This document shows positions 32,041 through 44,000 of a DNA stretch of 64,000 nt, in pieces. The notes under the pieces were generated by a model. The model saw nothing but the letters and a program-made list of their open reading frames with translations. It was not told the DNA's origin and did no database searches. This DNA is from Callipepla californica brunnescens (Eukaryota > Chordata > Aves > Galliformes > Odontophoridae): positions 75,001 to 139,000 of the forward strand of contig JALIRH010000125.1 of NCBI GenBank assembly GCA_023055505.1. Direction: 5' to 3'. Positions within the stretch are counted from its first letter, which is position 1, and each line of letters begins with the position of its first letter. A program made the position numbers and the translations under genes.

Positions 32041-33540
32041 TGGGATGATTTGTATGATGTAACCCAAAACCAAACCCCAGGCCTACCCCTTCTCTCACCC
32101 TGACACTCGAACCAAACCTCCGCCTAAACCTAACCCTAATATCTAAGCCTAAGCCTAACCCTTCCAATTGCCCTAGCCCTAACACTAACCCTTTTCCTAT
32201 ACCTAACCCTGACCTCAACCCTGATCCTAACCTTTCCCTAACCCTAACACCAACCCGTAACATCATTTGAATCCTAATCCTATTCCAAACCTTAACCCTA
32301 TCCCAAGGCCTAACCCTACTGTGACCTTTACACTCAAACTAACCCAACCTCGATCAAGAAATACAAATGGAATCCTAAACCTAAACCTAAACCTACTGCT
32401 AACACCACAAGTCAGCCTACTTTTCTCCCTAAATCTAATCATAAATCTCAAAAAATCTTTGTCCCTATCCCTAATCATAAATCCAGTCCAAACTCTGAAA
32501 CTTTCCCAAAACCTATGCCTATTCCTAACACTTACTCTTACCCTAAGTCTATCCCTAACACTAACCCTTCTCCCAGACACAACCCTAAAGCCAACACTAA
32601 TCCTAACCTAATCTTTATCCTAATCCTAAACCTAATCCTAACTCTTACCCTAATTCTAACTCTACCCTAACCCTAACTCTGACCCTCAAACCAAACCCAC
32701 ATTTAAGCACAACCCTAATCCCGACACCTAGCATCAGATTACCACAACCCTAACGGAACCCTAACCCTAACACTAATGCTAGGACTATCCCAAACCCTAA
32801 CCCAAGTACTAGACCAAACCATACCCCTATCCCTCACTCTAAAACTAACAACCCTAACTAAACTCTAACCGTAACCCTATCCCTAATACTAACACTAATC
32901 ATCTTTTAAACACCAATGTTATTCCTATTCCTAAACCTTACCCAATCTCCAAATGAAATCCAAGGCCGGTGCCTTCTCACACCCTAACGATCAAACCAAA
33001 CCTACATCTAAACCTAACCCTAAATCCAATCTTTACCCTAAACCATACACTTGCCCTGGCCTTAACACTAACCCTTTCCCTATACCTAACCCTAACCCTA
33101 ACCTTAACACTAATTTGAGGCCTATCCCTAGTAGGAACCCAAAACCTAATTGGAATCTGAATCCTGTTCTTAACCTTAACCCTAACACGACTTAACTCTA
33201 CTCTGACCCTAAAAGTCAAATTAACCCTACTCCTTACCCTAAACCTCAATCTAAACCTAAACCTAACCCTAAACCTAAACTTCACAAGAACACTCAACCT
33301 AATCCTAGCACTAACCTAAACTAAAACTAAAACAACTTTTTTGCTAACCCTAATCCTAAATCTAACCCTAACCCCAAAACTCCCCCAAACCTGACCCTAA
33401 ACCTAATCCACCCCCAAATCCTTACCCTAACCCTAACCCCAAACACCCTAATACTAGAACTAAAGCAATCCTTCACCCTAACCCTAAAACTAACAATTTA
33501 ACTTTGACCCTAAAACTCAAATTCACCCTACATACACTTG
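32041..33540 (-). repeat. Telomere-derived repeat in CCCTAA orientation
   Basis: Degenerate CCCTAA sequence, the reverse orientation of every other telomeric block in the window. Its start is the reverse complement of 35.98-36.03 kb (shared strings such as GAGAGAAGGGGTAGGCC and GTTTGGTTTTGG-like parts), so it is an inverted paralogue rather than a random array. It starts exactly where the provirus is cut off. Confidence 0.9.
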
Positions 33541-34572
33541 ATGCTACCTAGGTTAGGGTCAGGCTCAATCTGGGTTTTGTGTTGGGGTCAAAGGGATAGG
33601 GTTAGGGTAGAGTTCGAGTTAGGATGAAGGTAATGCTTACAGATATGTTTAGAGAATGGAACAGGGTTAGGGTTAAGGTTAGGGTAAGGTTGAAGGTTAG
33701 GCTCAGGGACAGATTTAGGGTTAGAGTTTGGGTTCCTTTTAGGTTTAGGGATAGGGTTAGGGTACGGTTAGGTATTGTACAACGCTAAGTGTTAGCTTCT
33801 GGGTAAGGGATAGGGTTAGGGTAAGGGTTAGATTCAGGGTTAGGGTTAGCATTAGCATCAGGGTTAGGGTTATGGTAAGAGTTAGGATAGGGAATGGGAT
33901 ACAGTTAGGGTAAGGGTTAGGAATAGGGTTAGGGTTACATTAAGGTTAGGGTTAGTGTTTGGATCAGGGGTAGGGTTAGGAATAAAGTTAGAGTAAGGGC
34001 TAGGAATAGGGTTAGGGTTAGGGTAGGGATACGGTTAGGGTAGAGTTAAGGTTAGGGTAGGGTTAGGGTTAGGGTTAGGGTAAGGGTTAGGGATAGGGTT
34101 AGGGTTAGGGTTAGGGTTAGGTTAGGGTTTGGGTTATGGTAAGAGTTAGGATAGGGATTGTGATACGGTTAGGGTAAGGGTTAGGAATAGGGATAGGGTT
34201 TGATTAGGGTAAGGGTTATTGTTTGGATTAGGGGTAGGGTTACGAATAAAGTTAGAGTTAGGGCTAGGATTAGGGTTACGGTTCGGGATTGGATTAGTGT
34301 TAGGGTAAGGAATAAAGTTAGAGTTAGTGTTAGGATTAGGGTTAGGGTAAAGTAGGGTTAGGGTTAGGGTTAGGGTTAGGGTTAGGGTTAGGGTTAGGGT
34401 TAGGGTTTGGGTTAGGCTAGGGTTAGGGTAAGGGTTAGGGTTAGGATAAGAATTAGGATAGGGAATGTGATACAGTTAAGGTAAGGGTTAGGAATTAGGG
34501 TTAGGGTTAGGGTTAGGGTTATGATTAGGGTTAGGGTTAGGGTTAGGATTAGGGTTAGGGTTAAGGTTAGAG

Positions 34573-34637
34573 TTAGGGTTAGGGTTAGGGTTAGGGTTAG
34601 GGTTAGGGTTAGGGTTAGGGTTAGGGTTAGGGTTAGG
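34573..34637 (+). repeat. Longest pure TTAGGG run in the window
   Basis: Ten uninterrupted TTAGGG hexamers followed by a partial one. A second run of about nine units lies at 34353-34406. These are longer than pure runs in the 11.5-kb block upstream. Confidence 0.9.
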
Positions 34638-34799
34638 TAAGGGTTAGGGTTAGGGTAAGAATTAGGATAGGGATTGTGATACAGTTAAGGTAAGGGTTAG
34701 GAATTAGGGTTAGGGTTAGGGTTAGGGTTAGGTTTAGGTTTAGGGTTAGGGTTAGGGTTAGGGTTAGGGTTAATGTAGTTTAGGGCTAGGGTTAGGGTT

Positions 34800-35909
34800 A
34801 GGGTTAGGATAGGGTTAATGTAGGGTTAGGGTTAGTGCTAGGAATTAATTTGGAGGAAGGAAAAGGTATAGGAATTGGTTCATTGTTAGCGTTAGTCTTC
34901 AGGGTTAGGGTTCGGATTTAGCACTATGTTTCAGGTTCCTTTTAGGTTTAGTGATAAGGATTAGGGGTACGTTTAGGTATTGTACAATGCTAAGTGTTAG
35001 CTTCTGGGTGGGGGTTGGGGTTAGATTAAGGGTGAGGGTTAGGGTTAGGACTAGATTTAGGATTAGGTTTAGGAATAGGTTTTCTTTGATTGTTAGGGTG
35101 AGAGAAAGGTTAGGCCTTGGGTTTGTTTTTGGAATAGTTTTGGGTTTCAGAATAGGAATTGGGTTAGTATTTGGAATCTGATTGCTTTAGTATTAGTGTT
35201 AGGGTGGGGGTTAGAAGTTAGGTGAGCGTTGTGGTAATCTAATGCTTTGTGTTAGGCTTAGGGTTGGGCTTTTACTTGAGGTTGGTGTTAGGGTCAGCTT
35301 TAGTTTGAAGGTAGATTTAGAGTTTAAATTGTGGTCATGCTTGGGATTAGTTTTAGAGTTAGGGTAAGATTTAGGTTTCCTTTCAGTGTTAGGCTGTGAG
35401 AATTGTAGGCTTTGTGTTTTTGGGTTTGTGTTGGGTTTAGGAATTGGAATAGTGTTTGGGATAGTATTAGCGTTAAGGCTGGGGTTAGAGTTAGGTGATG
35501 GCTGTGGTAATCTAATGCTTTGTGTTAGGTTTAGGGTTGGGCTTCCATCTGGGGTTGGTTTTAAGGTCCCATTTAGATTTCAGGAAGAATTGGAGTTCAA
35601 TTGAGGTAACGGTTAGGATTAGATTTAGGGTTCTGATAAGGGTTAGGTTAGGGTTAGGGTTTGGTTCCAAGTTGTTTTTAGGGTTAGGGTTAACGTTAGG
35701 TTTCAGGATAGGGTTAGGAATATAGCTAGGTGTTAGGTAAGGTTTAGTCCTGGGGTTTCAGTTCGGGTTAGGTGAAGCGTTAGTTTTACAGTTAGAAGAC
35801 ATGTTAGGGTTAGGGTTAGGTTTTGGTGTAGATTTAGGTTTAGGGTAAGGGTTAGGGATGTAGATGAAGGTTTAGTGGAAGGGGTAGGGTTCTCTTTAGT
35901 TTTAGGACC
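34800..35909 (+). repeat. Segmental duplication partner of 21.7-23.3 kb, without the LTR
   Basis: Strings such as ATTTGGAGGAAGGAAAAGG, TTGTACAATGCTAAGTG and TAGGCCTTGGGTTTG occur in the same order as at 21.85-23.3 kb. At 35018-35022 a single GGGTT joins the two flanks that in the other copy are separated by the 574-bp LTR. This copy has about 270 bp extra near 35215-35480 caused by an internal repeat. Similarity ends at TTTTAGGACC (35909). A shorter third relative is at 33725-33810. Confidence 0.9.
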
Positions 35910-37090
35910 AGGGAAGGGTCCTAAAAGGGCCTTGGCTAAGGGTGAGTTTTAGTATTTGATTTAGCGTTGCGTTCAGGTCTAGGTTAGTTTGAGTGTCAGG
36001 CTGAGAGAAGGGGTAGGCCTTGGGTTTGGTTCTGGCTTAGTGTTAGGTTTAGGAATAGGAATAGTTTTGGTGTTTGGATTGGGTTTGGGGTTAGTAGTAG
36101 GGATTGGATTGGGGTTAGTGTTAGGTGAGATCTGCGGTAATCTGATGCTTTCTTTGAGGCTTGAGGTTTGAGCTTAAACGTGGTGTTGGTTTTAGGGTAG
36201 GATTTAGGGCTAGGGTTTGGTTGAGGGTAGCATTAGGTTTAGGTTTAGGGGAAGGGTTTTGGTTAGGGTAGAGGTTCGAATTCTGGTTTGGGTTAGGAAT
36301 AGGGTTCTGGACAAGGTAAGGATTTAGTCCTAGGTTTCCAGTTAGGGTAAGGTGAAGTGCTGGTGTTCTAGTTAGGAGAAGAGTTAGGTTGAGGTTTCGG
36401 GTTAGGTTTTTTTGTCGATTTAGGTTTTAGGTAAGGGGTAGATTTTAGACAACATGAGCTTTCTGGTCAGAGTAGGGTTAGGCCTTAGAATATGGATAAG
36501 ATTAGGATAAATGTAGGGTTAGTTTCGGGTTTAGGTTAGTTTGAGTGTTAGGCTGAGAGAAGGGGAGGGCCTTGGGTTTGGGTTTGGTTTAGGGTTAAGA
36601 TAAGGTTTAGGAATAGGAGTAGGTTTGGGGTTTGGATTGGGTTTGGGGTTAGCTTTAGGGCTAGGTTTTGGTTTTGGTTTCGAGTTAGGTGAGGGTTGTG
36701 GTAATCTGATGCTTTGTTCAAGTTTTAGGGTTGGGCTTCAATTTGGGTTTTGGATTAGGATCAGAGTTAGGGATAGCTTGAAGGTAGAGTTAGGATTCGG
36801 GTAATAGCTACAGTGATTCTTATGGAGACGATTTGGGTCAAGGGTAAGTATTAGGCTTAGCTTATGATTTAGAGTTAGCTTTAGGTTTAGGATTAGAGTT
36901 GTGGTTTTGGTTGGGAGTAGGGTTAGTGCTAGGTTTGAGGTTAGGGTTAGGGTTAGGTTTAGCATTTCAAGTAAGGCTTAGGGTTATGCTTAGGTTGAGG
37001 TTGAGGGTTAGGTTGTGAGTTAGGGCAAAGATTGTGGATAGGGTAAAGGTTGGAGCTTGGATTAGTTTTCGGGTTAGCAATAGTCTTAGG

Positions 37091-38050
37091 TGTCATTTCT
37101 CCTCTAGACAAATCAGGTGTGATTCCACTGCTTCGAAATATTCAGCAAGAAACCGTATAATCAGAGCACCGCAAAAGCCCCCTTTACCAAGTAGATCACA
37201 CCAGCAGCGAGCTTTCTGTTCGAATGGCGCTGATCTGCGAATTCCGATTCTATGGCATCAATCGCGGCTCCTGCGGCTCTTGCCGCTGAAGAAAGACGAG
37301 CGTCATCAAGGTGCCGTGCAATGAATAGCGGCTTCAAGAATCAGCCGGCAGAGGTCCTAATCAAGCAAATCGCGGTTTCCATGTGAAAGTGACTCCGTTT
37401 CAGGAGTTGGAAGTGAATGGAAGCTGAATCCTAATATTAATGGGAGGGTAAGTTTGGATTCTCATTCTGCTCTGCAACTGTATACAACGTATGTCGGCAT
37501 CATTCATTCATCTGCGAGCACGTTTTCATTCTTTTTCTCTGAGCAGTGTTCTTCTCCTTTTTAGTACCTCTAGATAATACCGACACACTAGTTTTTATGT
37601 CGAAGAAACGGATCATTCCGATGTTCATTTGGAACGGTATGATATTCAGAGCTAAAGAAGTCAAATAGTAGCGTTGAATACGTCAAGCTGTTTTTTCTAC
37701 CAAATGCATTGTGTGATTCAACCGCTTCGAAATGTTCCCCAAAAACACTGTCATCGGAGCATTGCAAAAGCCTTCTTTAAAAAGGAGAGCAAAACGGCTG
37801 CGAGCTTTCTATTTGAAACGAGAAGAACTGCGTATCAGGCTCGAATCGCATCAATCGCGGCTATTGCTGCTTTTGCCGCTGAAGAAAGACGCCAATAAAA
37901 CGACAGACGTGCACTGAATAGCGGCATCAATAATTGCCGGTTGCGGTCAAATTTCATCCAATCGCGTCTAACACGTGAAAGTGACTCCGTTTCAGGAGTT
38001 GTAAGAGAATGCATGCTGGATCCCAAACTTAGTGGGAGGGAAAGATTTGA
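37091..38050. repeat. Divergent edge of the satellite
   Basis: The first monomers are shorter or rearranged and carry many differences (for example GCGGCTCCTGCGGCTCTTGC at about 37264). Spacings are not the regular 591 bp. Degenerate monomers at an array edge are normal for satellites homogenised in the centre. Confidence 0.8.
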
Positions 38051-41000
38051 TTCTCGTGTGTGATTCTACCGCTTCTAAATGTTCCTCATAAAACCTTGTC
38101 ACCGGAGCTTCGTAATGGCTCCCTTTAAGAAGCAGAGCAAAGCGGCCGAGAGTTTGATGCTCGAACCGCGCTTAGCAGCGGATTCCCATTCAAACGCATC
38201 AATCGCGGCTCCTGCTGCTCTTGCCGCTGAAGAAAGACGCCAGTCAGACAGCAGCAGTGCACTGAATCGCGGCTTTTCAAAAATCAGCCGGTAGCGGTCC
38301 TAATCGAGCAAATCGCGATTTACACGTGAAAGTGACTCGGTTTCAGGAGTTGTAAGAGAATGTGTGCTGGATCCCAGTGTCAATAGGATGGAAAGTTTTG
38401 ATTCTCATTCTGCTCTGCTACTGAATGCAACGTAAGTCTGCATCATTCATTCATCTGCGAGCACGTTTTCATTCTTTTCTCCTACCAGTGTTGGTATCGT
38501 TTTTACTTCCACAATGTACCACATTCACTTCAATTTTCTTACAATACACGTGGATCGTTCTCATTTTCTCTCAAAAAGGTATGTTTTTCAGAACTATGGA
38601 AGCAATGGAGAGGAGTTAAGTACGAAAATTTAATTCTCCCAATGGTATGTGTGATTCTACAGCTTCTAAATGTTCCCCAGAAAACCTTGTCACCGGAGCA
38701 TCGGAATAGCCCCATTTAAGAAGCAGTGCAAAGCGGCCGAGAGTTTGATGCTCGAACCGCGCTTAGCCGCGGATTCCGATTCAATCGCACCAGTCGCGGC
38801 TCCTGCTGCTTTTGCCGCTGAAGAAAGACGCTAGTCAGCCGGTAAAAGTGCACTGAATCGCGGCTTCAGTAATCAGCCGGTAGCGGTTCTATTCCAACAA
38901 ATCGCGGTTTACACGTGAAAGTGACTCGGTTTCAGGAGTTGTATGTGTATGTATGCTGCATCCCAGTGTTAGTGGGAGGGAAAGTTTTGATTCTGATTCT
39001 GCTCTACTACTGAATGCAACGTATGTCTGCATCATTCATTCATCTACGAGCACGTTTTCATTCTTTTCTCTGACCAGTCATGTTACCTTTTTTAGTTCCT
39101 CTAGTTAATATCGTCACACAAGTTTTTCTTGCCAAACAAACAATTCATTCCCTTTTTCTTTGGAACGGTATGGTATTCAGAGCTAAAAAGTCAAATAGTA
39201 GCGTTAAGTACGTCAAGCTGCCTCTTCTATCAAATGTATATTTGATTCCACCTCTTTTAAGTGTTCCCCAAAAACACTGCCAGTGGAGATTTCCTTAAGC
39301 CACTTCAAACGAACATAGCAAACCGGCAGCGTGTTAATGTTCTAAACGCGAAGAACTTTGAATTCAGCTCGAATCGCATCAATCGCGGCTACTGCTGCTT
39401 TTGCCGCTGAAGAAAGACGCCAATCAGACGGCAGCAGTGCACTGAATCCCGGCTTTTCAAAAATCAGCCGGTAGCGGTTCTTCTCCAAAAATTCTCGGTT
39501 TACACGTGAAAGTGACTCGGTTTCAGGAGTTGTAAGTGTATGTATGCTGCATCCCAATTTTAGTGGGAGGGAAAGTTTTGATTCTCATTCTGTTCTGCTA
39601 CTGAATGCAACGTATGTCTGCATCGTTCATTCATCTACGAGCACGTTTTCATTCTTTTCTCTGACCAGTGCTGTTATCCTTTTTACTTCCTTAATGTAAT
39701 ACACTCACTTGAATTTTCTTACAATACCGGCGGATCTTTCTCATTCTCTCTCAAAAAGGGATGTTTTTCAGAACTATGGAAGCAATGGAGAGACGTTAAG
39801 TACGGAAAGATAATTCCTCTCCCAAAGGTGTGTGTGATTCCACCGCTTCTAAGGGTTCCCCAGAAAACCTTGTCACCGGAGCATCGGAATAGCTCCCTTT
39901 AGAAGCAGAGAAAAAGCGGCAGAGAATTTGATGCTCGAACCGCGCTTAGCCGCGGATTCCGATTCAATCGCACCAATCGCGGCTCCTGCTGCTTTTGCCG
40001 CTGAAGAAAGACGCCAGTCAGCCGGCTGCCGTGTACTGAATCGCGGCATCAATAATCAGCCGGTAGCGGTTTTTCTTTAACAAATCGCGGTTTACACGTG
40101 AAAGTGACTCGGTTTCAGGAGTTGTAAGTGTATGTATGCTGCATCCCAATTTTAGTGGGAGGGAAAGTTTTGATTCTCATTCTGCTCTGCTACTGAATGC
40201 AACGTATGTCTGCATCATTCATTCATCTACGAGCACGTTTTCATTCTTGACTCTGACCAGTGTTGTTATTCTTTTTCGTACTTCTAGTTAATACATGGAA
40301 AAACTTTTTCTTGTCGAACACAAGTATCTTTCGATTCTCTTTTGCAAAAGTATGGTATTCAGAGATAAAGAGGCAAAAGAGAAAAGTTTATTACGGAAAG
40401 CTGTTTCTTCTACTAATTGCATTGTGTGATTGCACCGCTTCTATATGTTCCCCAAAAACACTGTCATCTGAGCATTGCAAAAGCTCCCTTTAACAAACAT
40501 AGCAAACCGGCAGCGAGCTAATGTTCGAACCGCGGAAAACCGTGAATCATGTTCGAATCGCATCAATCGCGGCTCCTGCTGCTTTTGCCGCTGAAGAAAG
40601 ACGCCAGTCAGTTGAAAGACGTGCACTGAATTGCGTCTTCAGTAATCAGCCCGTAGCGGTTCTATTCCAACAAATCGCGGTTGAAACCTGAAAGTGACTC
40701 CAATTCTGGTGTTGTAAGTGAATGGATGCTGGATCCCAGTGTTAGTGAGAGGGAAAGTTTTGATTCTCATTCTGCTCTACTACTGAATGCAACGTATGCC
40801 TGCATCATTCAATCATCTACGAGCACGTTTTCATTCCTTTCTCTGACCAGTCTTGTTATTCCTTTTCCTACCTCTTTTTAATATCGTCACACAAGTTTTT
40901 CTTGCCAAACAAACAATTCATTCCCTTTTTCTTTTGGAACGGTATGGTATTCAGAGCTAAAAAGTCAAATAGTAGCGTTAAGTACGTTAAACTTTTTCTT

Positions 41001-44000
41001 CTACCAAATGTATGTTTGATTCCACCTCTTCTAAGTGTTCCCCAAAAACACTGTCAGTGGAGCGTTGCAAAAGCCACTTTTAACAAACATAGCAAACCGG
41101 CAGCGTGTTAATGTTCGAACCGCGAAGAACCGCGTCTAAGGCTCGAATCGCATCAATCGCGGCTACTGCTGCTTTTGCCGCTGAAGAAAGACGCCAGTCA
41201 GGCGGCAGCAGTGCACTGAATCGCGGCTTTTCAAAAATCAGCCGGTAGCGGTCCTATTCCAACAATTCGCGGTTTACACGTGAAAGTGACTCGGTTTCTG
41301 GAGTTGGAAGAGAATGTGTGCTGGATCCCAGTGTTAATGGGAAGGAAAGTTTTGATTCTCATTCTGCTCTGCTACTGAATGCAACGTATGTCTGCATCGT
41401 TCATTCATCTGCGAGCACGTTTTCATTCTTTTCTCTGACCAGTGCTGTTATCCTTTTTACTTCCTCAATCTAACACATTCACTTCAATTTTCTTACAATA
41501 CCCGCGGATCTTTCTCATTCTCTCTCAAAAAGGTATGTTTTTCAGAACTATGAAAGCAATGGAGAGGCGTTAAGTACGGAAAGATAATTCCTCTCCCAAA
41601 GGTGTGTGTGATTCCACCGCTTCTAAGGGTTCCCCAGAAAACCTTGTCACCGGAGCATCGGAATAGCTCCCTTTAGAAGCAGAGAAAAAGCGGCAGAGAA
41701 TTTAATGCTCGAACCGCGCTTAGCCGCGGATTCCGATTCAATCGCACCAGTCGCGGCTCCTGCTGTTTTTGCCGCTGATGAAAATCGCTAGTCAGCCGGT
41801 AAAAGTGCACGGAATCGCGGCTTCAGTAATCAGCCGGTAGCGGTTCTTCTCCAACAAATCGCGGTTTACACGTGAAAGTGACTCGGTTTCTGGAGTTGTA
41901 TGTGTATGTATGCTGCATCCCAATTTTAGTGGGAGGGAAAGTTTTAATTCTCATTCTGCTCTGCTACTGAATGCAACGTATGTCTGCATCATTCATTCAT
42001 CTACGAGCACGTTTTCATTCTTTACTCTGACCAGTGTTGTTATTCTTTTTCGTACTTCTAGTTAATACATGGAAAAACTTTTTCTTGTCGAACACAAGTA
42101 TCTTTCGATTCTCTATTGCAAAAGTATGGTATTCAGAGATAAAGAAGCAAAAGAGAAACGTTTATTAAGGAAAGCTGTTTCCTCTACCAAATGGATGTGT
42201 GATTCCACCGCTTATAAGTGTTCCCCAAAAACACTGTCATCTGAGCATTGCAAATGCTACCTTTTACAAACATAGCAAACCGGTAGCGAGCTAATGTTCG
42301 AACCGCGGAAAACCGTGAATCATGTTCGAATCGCATCAATCGCGGCTCCTGCTGCTTTTGCCGCTGAAGAAAGAAGCCAGTCAGTTGAAAGACGTGCACT
42401 GAATTGCATCTTCAGTAATCAGCCGGCAGCGTTTCTATTCCAACAAATCGCGGCTGAAACCTGAAAGTGACTCCAATTCTGGTGTTGTAAGTGTATGTAT
42501 GTTGCATCCCAATGTTAGTGGGAGGGAAAGTTTTGATTCTCATTCTGCTCTACTACTGAATGCAACGTATGTCTGCATCATTCATTCATCTACGAGCACG
42601 TTTTCATTCCTTTCTCTGACCAGTCTTGTTATTCCTTTTCCTACCTCTTTTTAATCTCGTCACACAGATTTTTACTTGCCAAACAAACAATTCATTCCCT
42701 TTTTCTTTTGGAACGGTATGGTATTCAGAGCTAAAAAGTCAAATAGTAGCGTTAAGTACGTTAAACTTTTTCTTCTACCAAATGTATGTTTGATTCCACC
42801 TCTTCTAAGTGTTCCCCAAAAACACTGTCAGTGGAGCGTTGCAAAAGCCACTTTTAACAAACATAGCAAACCGGCAGAGTGTTAATATTCGAACCGCGAA
42901 GAACCTCGGATTCCGCTCGAATCTCATCAATCGCGGCTCCTGCTGCTTTTGCCGCTGAAGAAAGACGCCAGTCAGGCGGCAGCAGTGCACTGAATCGCGG
43001 CTTTTCAAAAATCAGCCGGTAGCGGTCCTTATCCAACAATTCGCGGTTTACACGTGAAAGTGACTCGGTTTCTGGAGTTGGAAGAGAATGTGTGCTGGAT
43101 CCCAGTGTTAATGGGAAGGAAAGTTTTGATTCTCATTCTGCTCTACTACTGAATGCAACGTATGTCTGCATCGTTCATTCATCTGCGAGCACGTTTTCCT
43201 TCTTTTCTCTGACCAGTGCTGTTATCCTTTTTACTTCCTCAATCTAACACATTCACTTCAATTTTCTTACAATACCCGCGGATCTTTCTCATTCTCTCTC
43301 AAAAAGGGATGTTTTTCAGAACTATGGAAGCAATGGAGAGGCGTTAAGTACGGAAAGCTGGTTCCTCTCCCAAAGGCGTGTGTGATTCCAGCGCTTCTAA
43401 GGGTTCCCCAGAAAACCTTGTCACCGGAGCATCGGAATAGCCCCCTTTAGAAGCAGAGAAAAAGCGGCAGAGAATTTGATGCTCGAACCGCGCTTAGCCG
43501 CGGATTCCCATTCAACCGCACCAGTTGCGGCTCCTGCTGCTTTTGCCGCTGATGAAAGACGCTAGTCAGCTGGTAAAAGTGCATGGAATCGCGGCTTCAG
43601 TAATCAGCCGGTAGCGGTTCTTCTCCAACAAATCGCGGTTTACACGTGAAAGTGACTCGGTTTCAGGAGTTGTAAGTGTATGTATGCTGCATCCCAATGT
43701 TAGTGGGAGGGAAAGTTTTGATTCTCATTCTGCTCTGCTACTGAATGCAACGTATGTCTGCATCATTCATTCATCTACGAGCACGTTTTCATTCTTTACT
43801 CTGACCAGTGTTGTTATTCTTTTTCGTACTTCTAGTTAATACATGGAAAAACATTTTCTTGTCGAACACAAGTATCTTTCGATTCTCTTTTGCAAAAGTA
43901 TGGTATTCAGAGATAAAGAAGCAAAAGAGAAACGTTTATTAAGGAAAGCTGTTTCCTCTACCAAATGGATGTGTGATTGCACCGCTTCTATATGTTCCCC

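Larger units (their letters stand above)
33541..37090 (+). repeat. Telomere-derived repeat in TTAGGG orientation
   Basis: Degenerate TTAGGG block. The part at 33.6-34.8 kb is closest to canonical. The part at 34.8-37.09 kb is highly diverged and organised in long units recognisable by strings like AATCTAATGCTTTGTG (35238, 35511, with variants near 36137 and 36702) and GTGTTAGGCTGAGAGAAGG (about 35990 and 36545, 0.55 kb apart). It gives way to the 591-bp satellite at about 37090. Confidence 0.93.

Noticed and set aside
32041..37090. Telomere-telomere fusion point
   Set aside because: End fusion would give TTAGGG followed by CCCTAA on the plus strand. Here CCCTAA comes first and TTAGGG follows, the opposite order.
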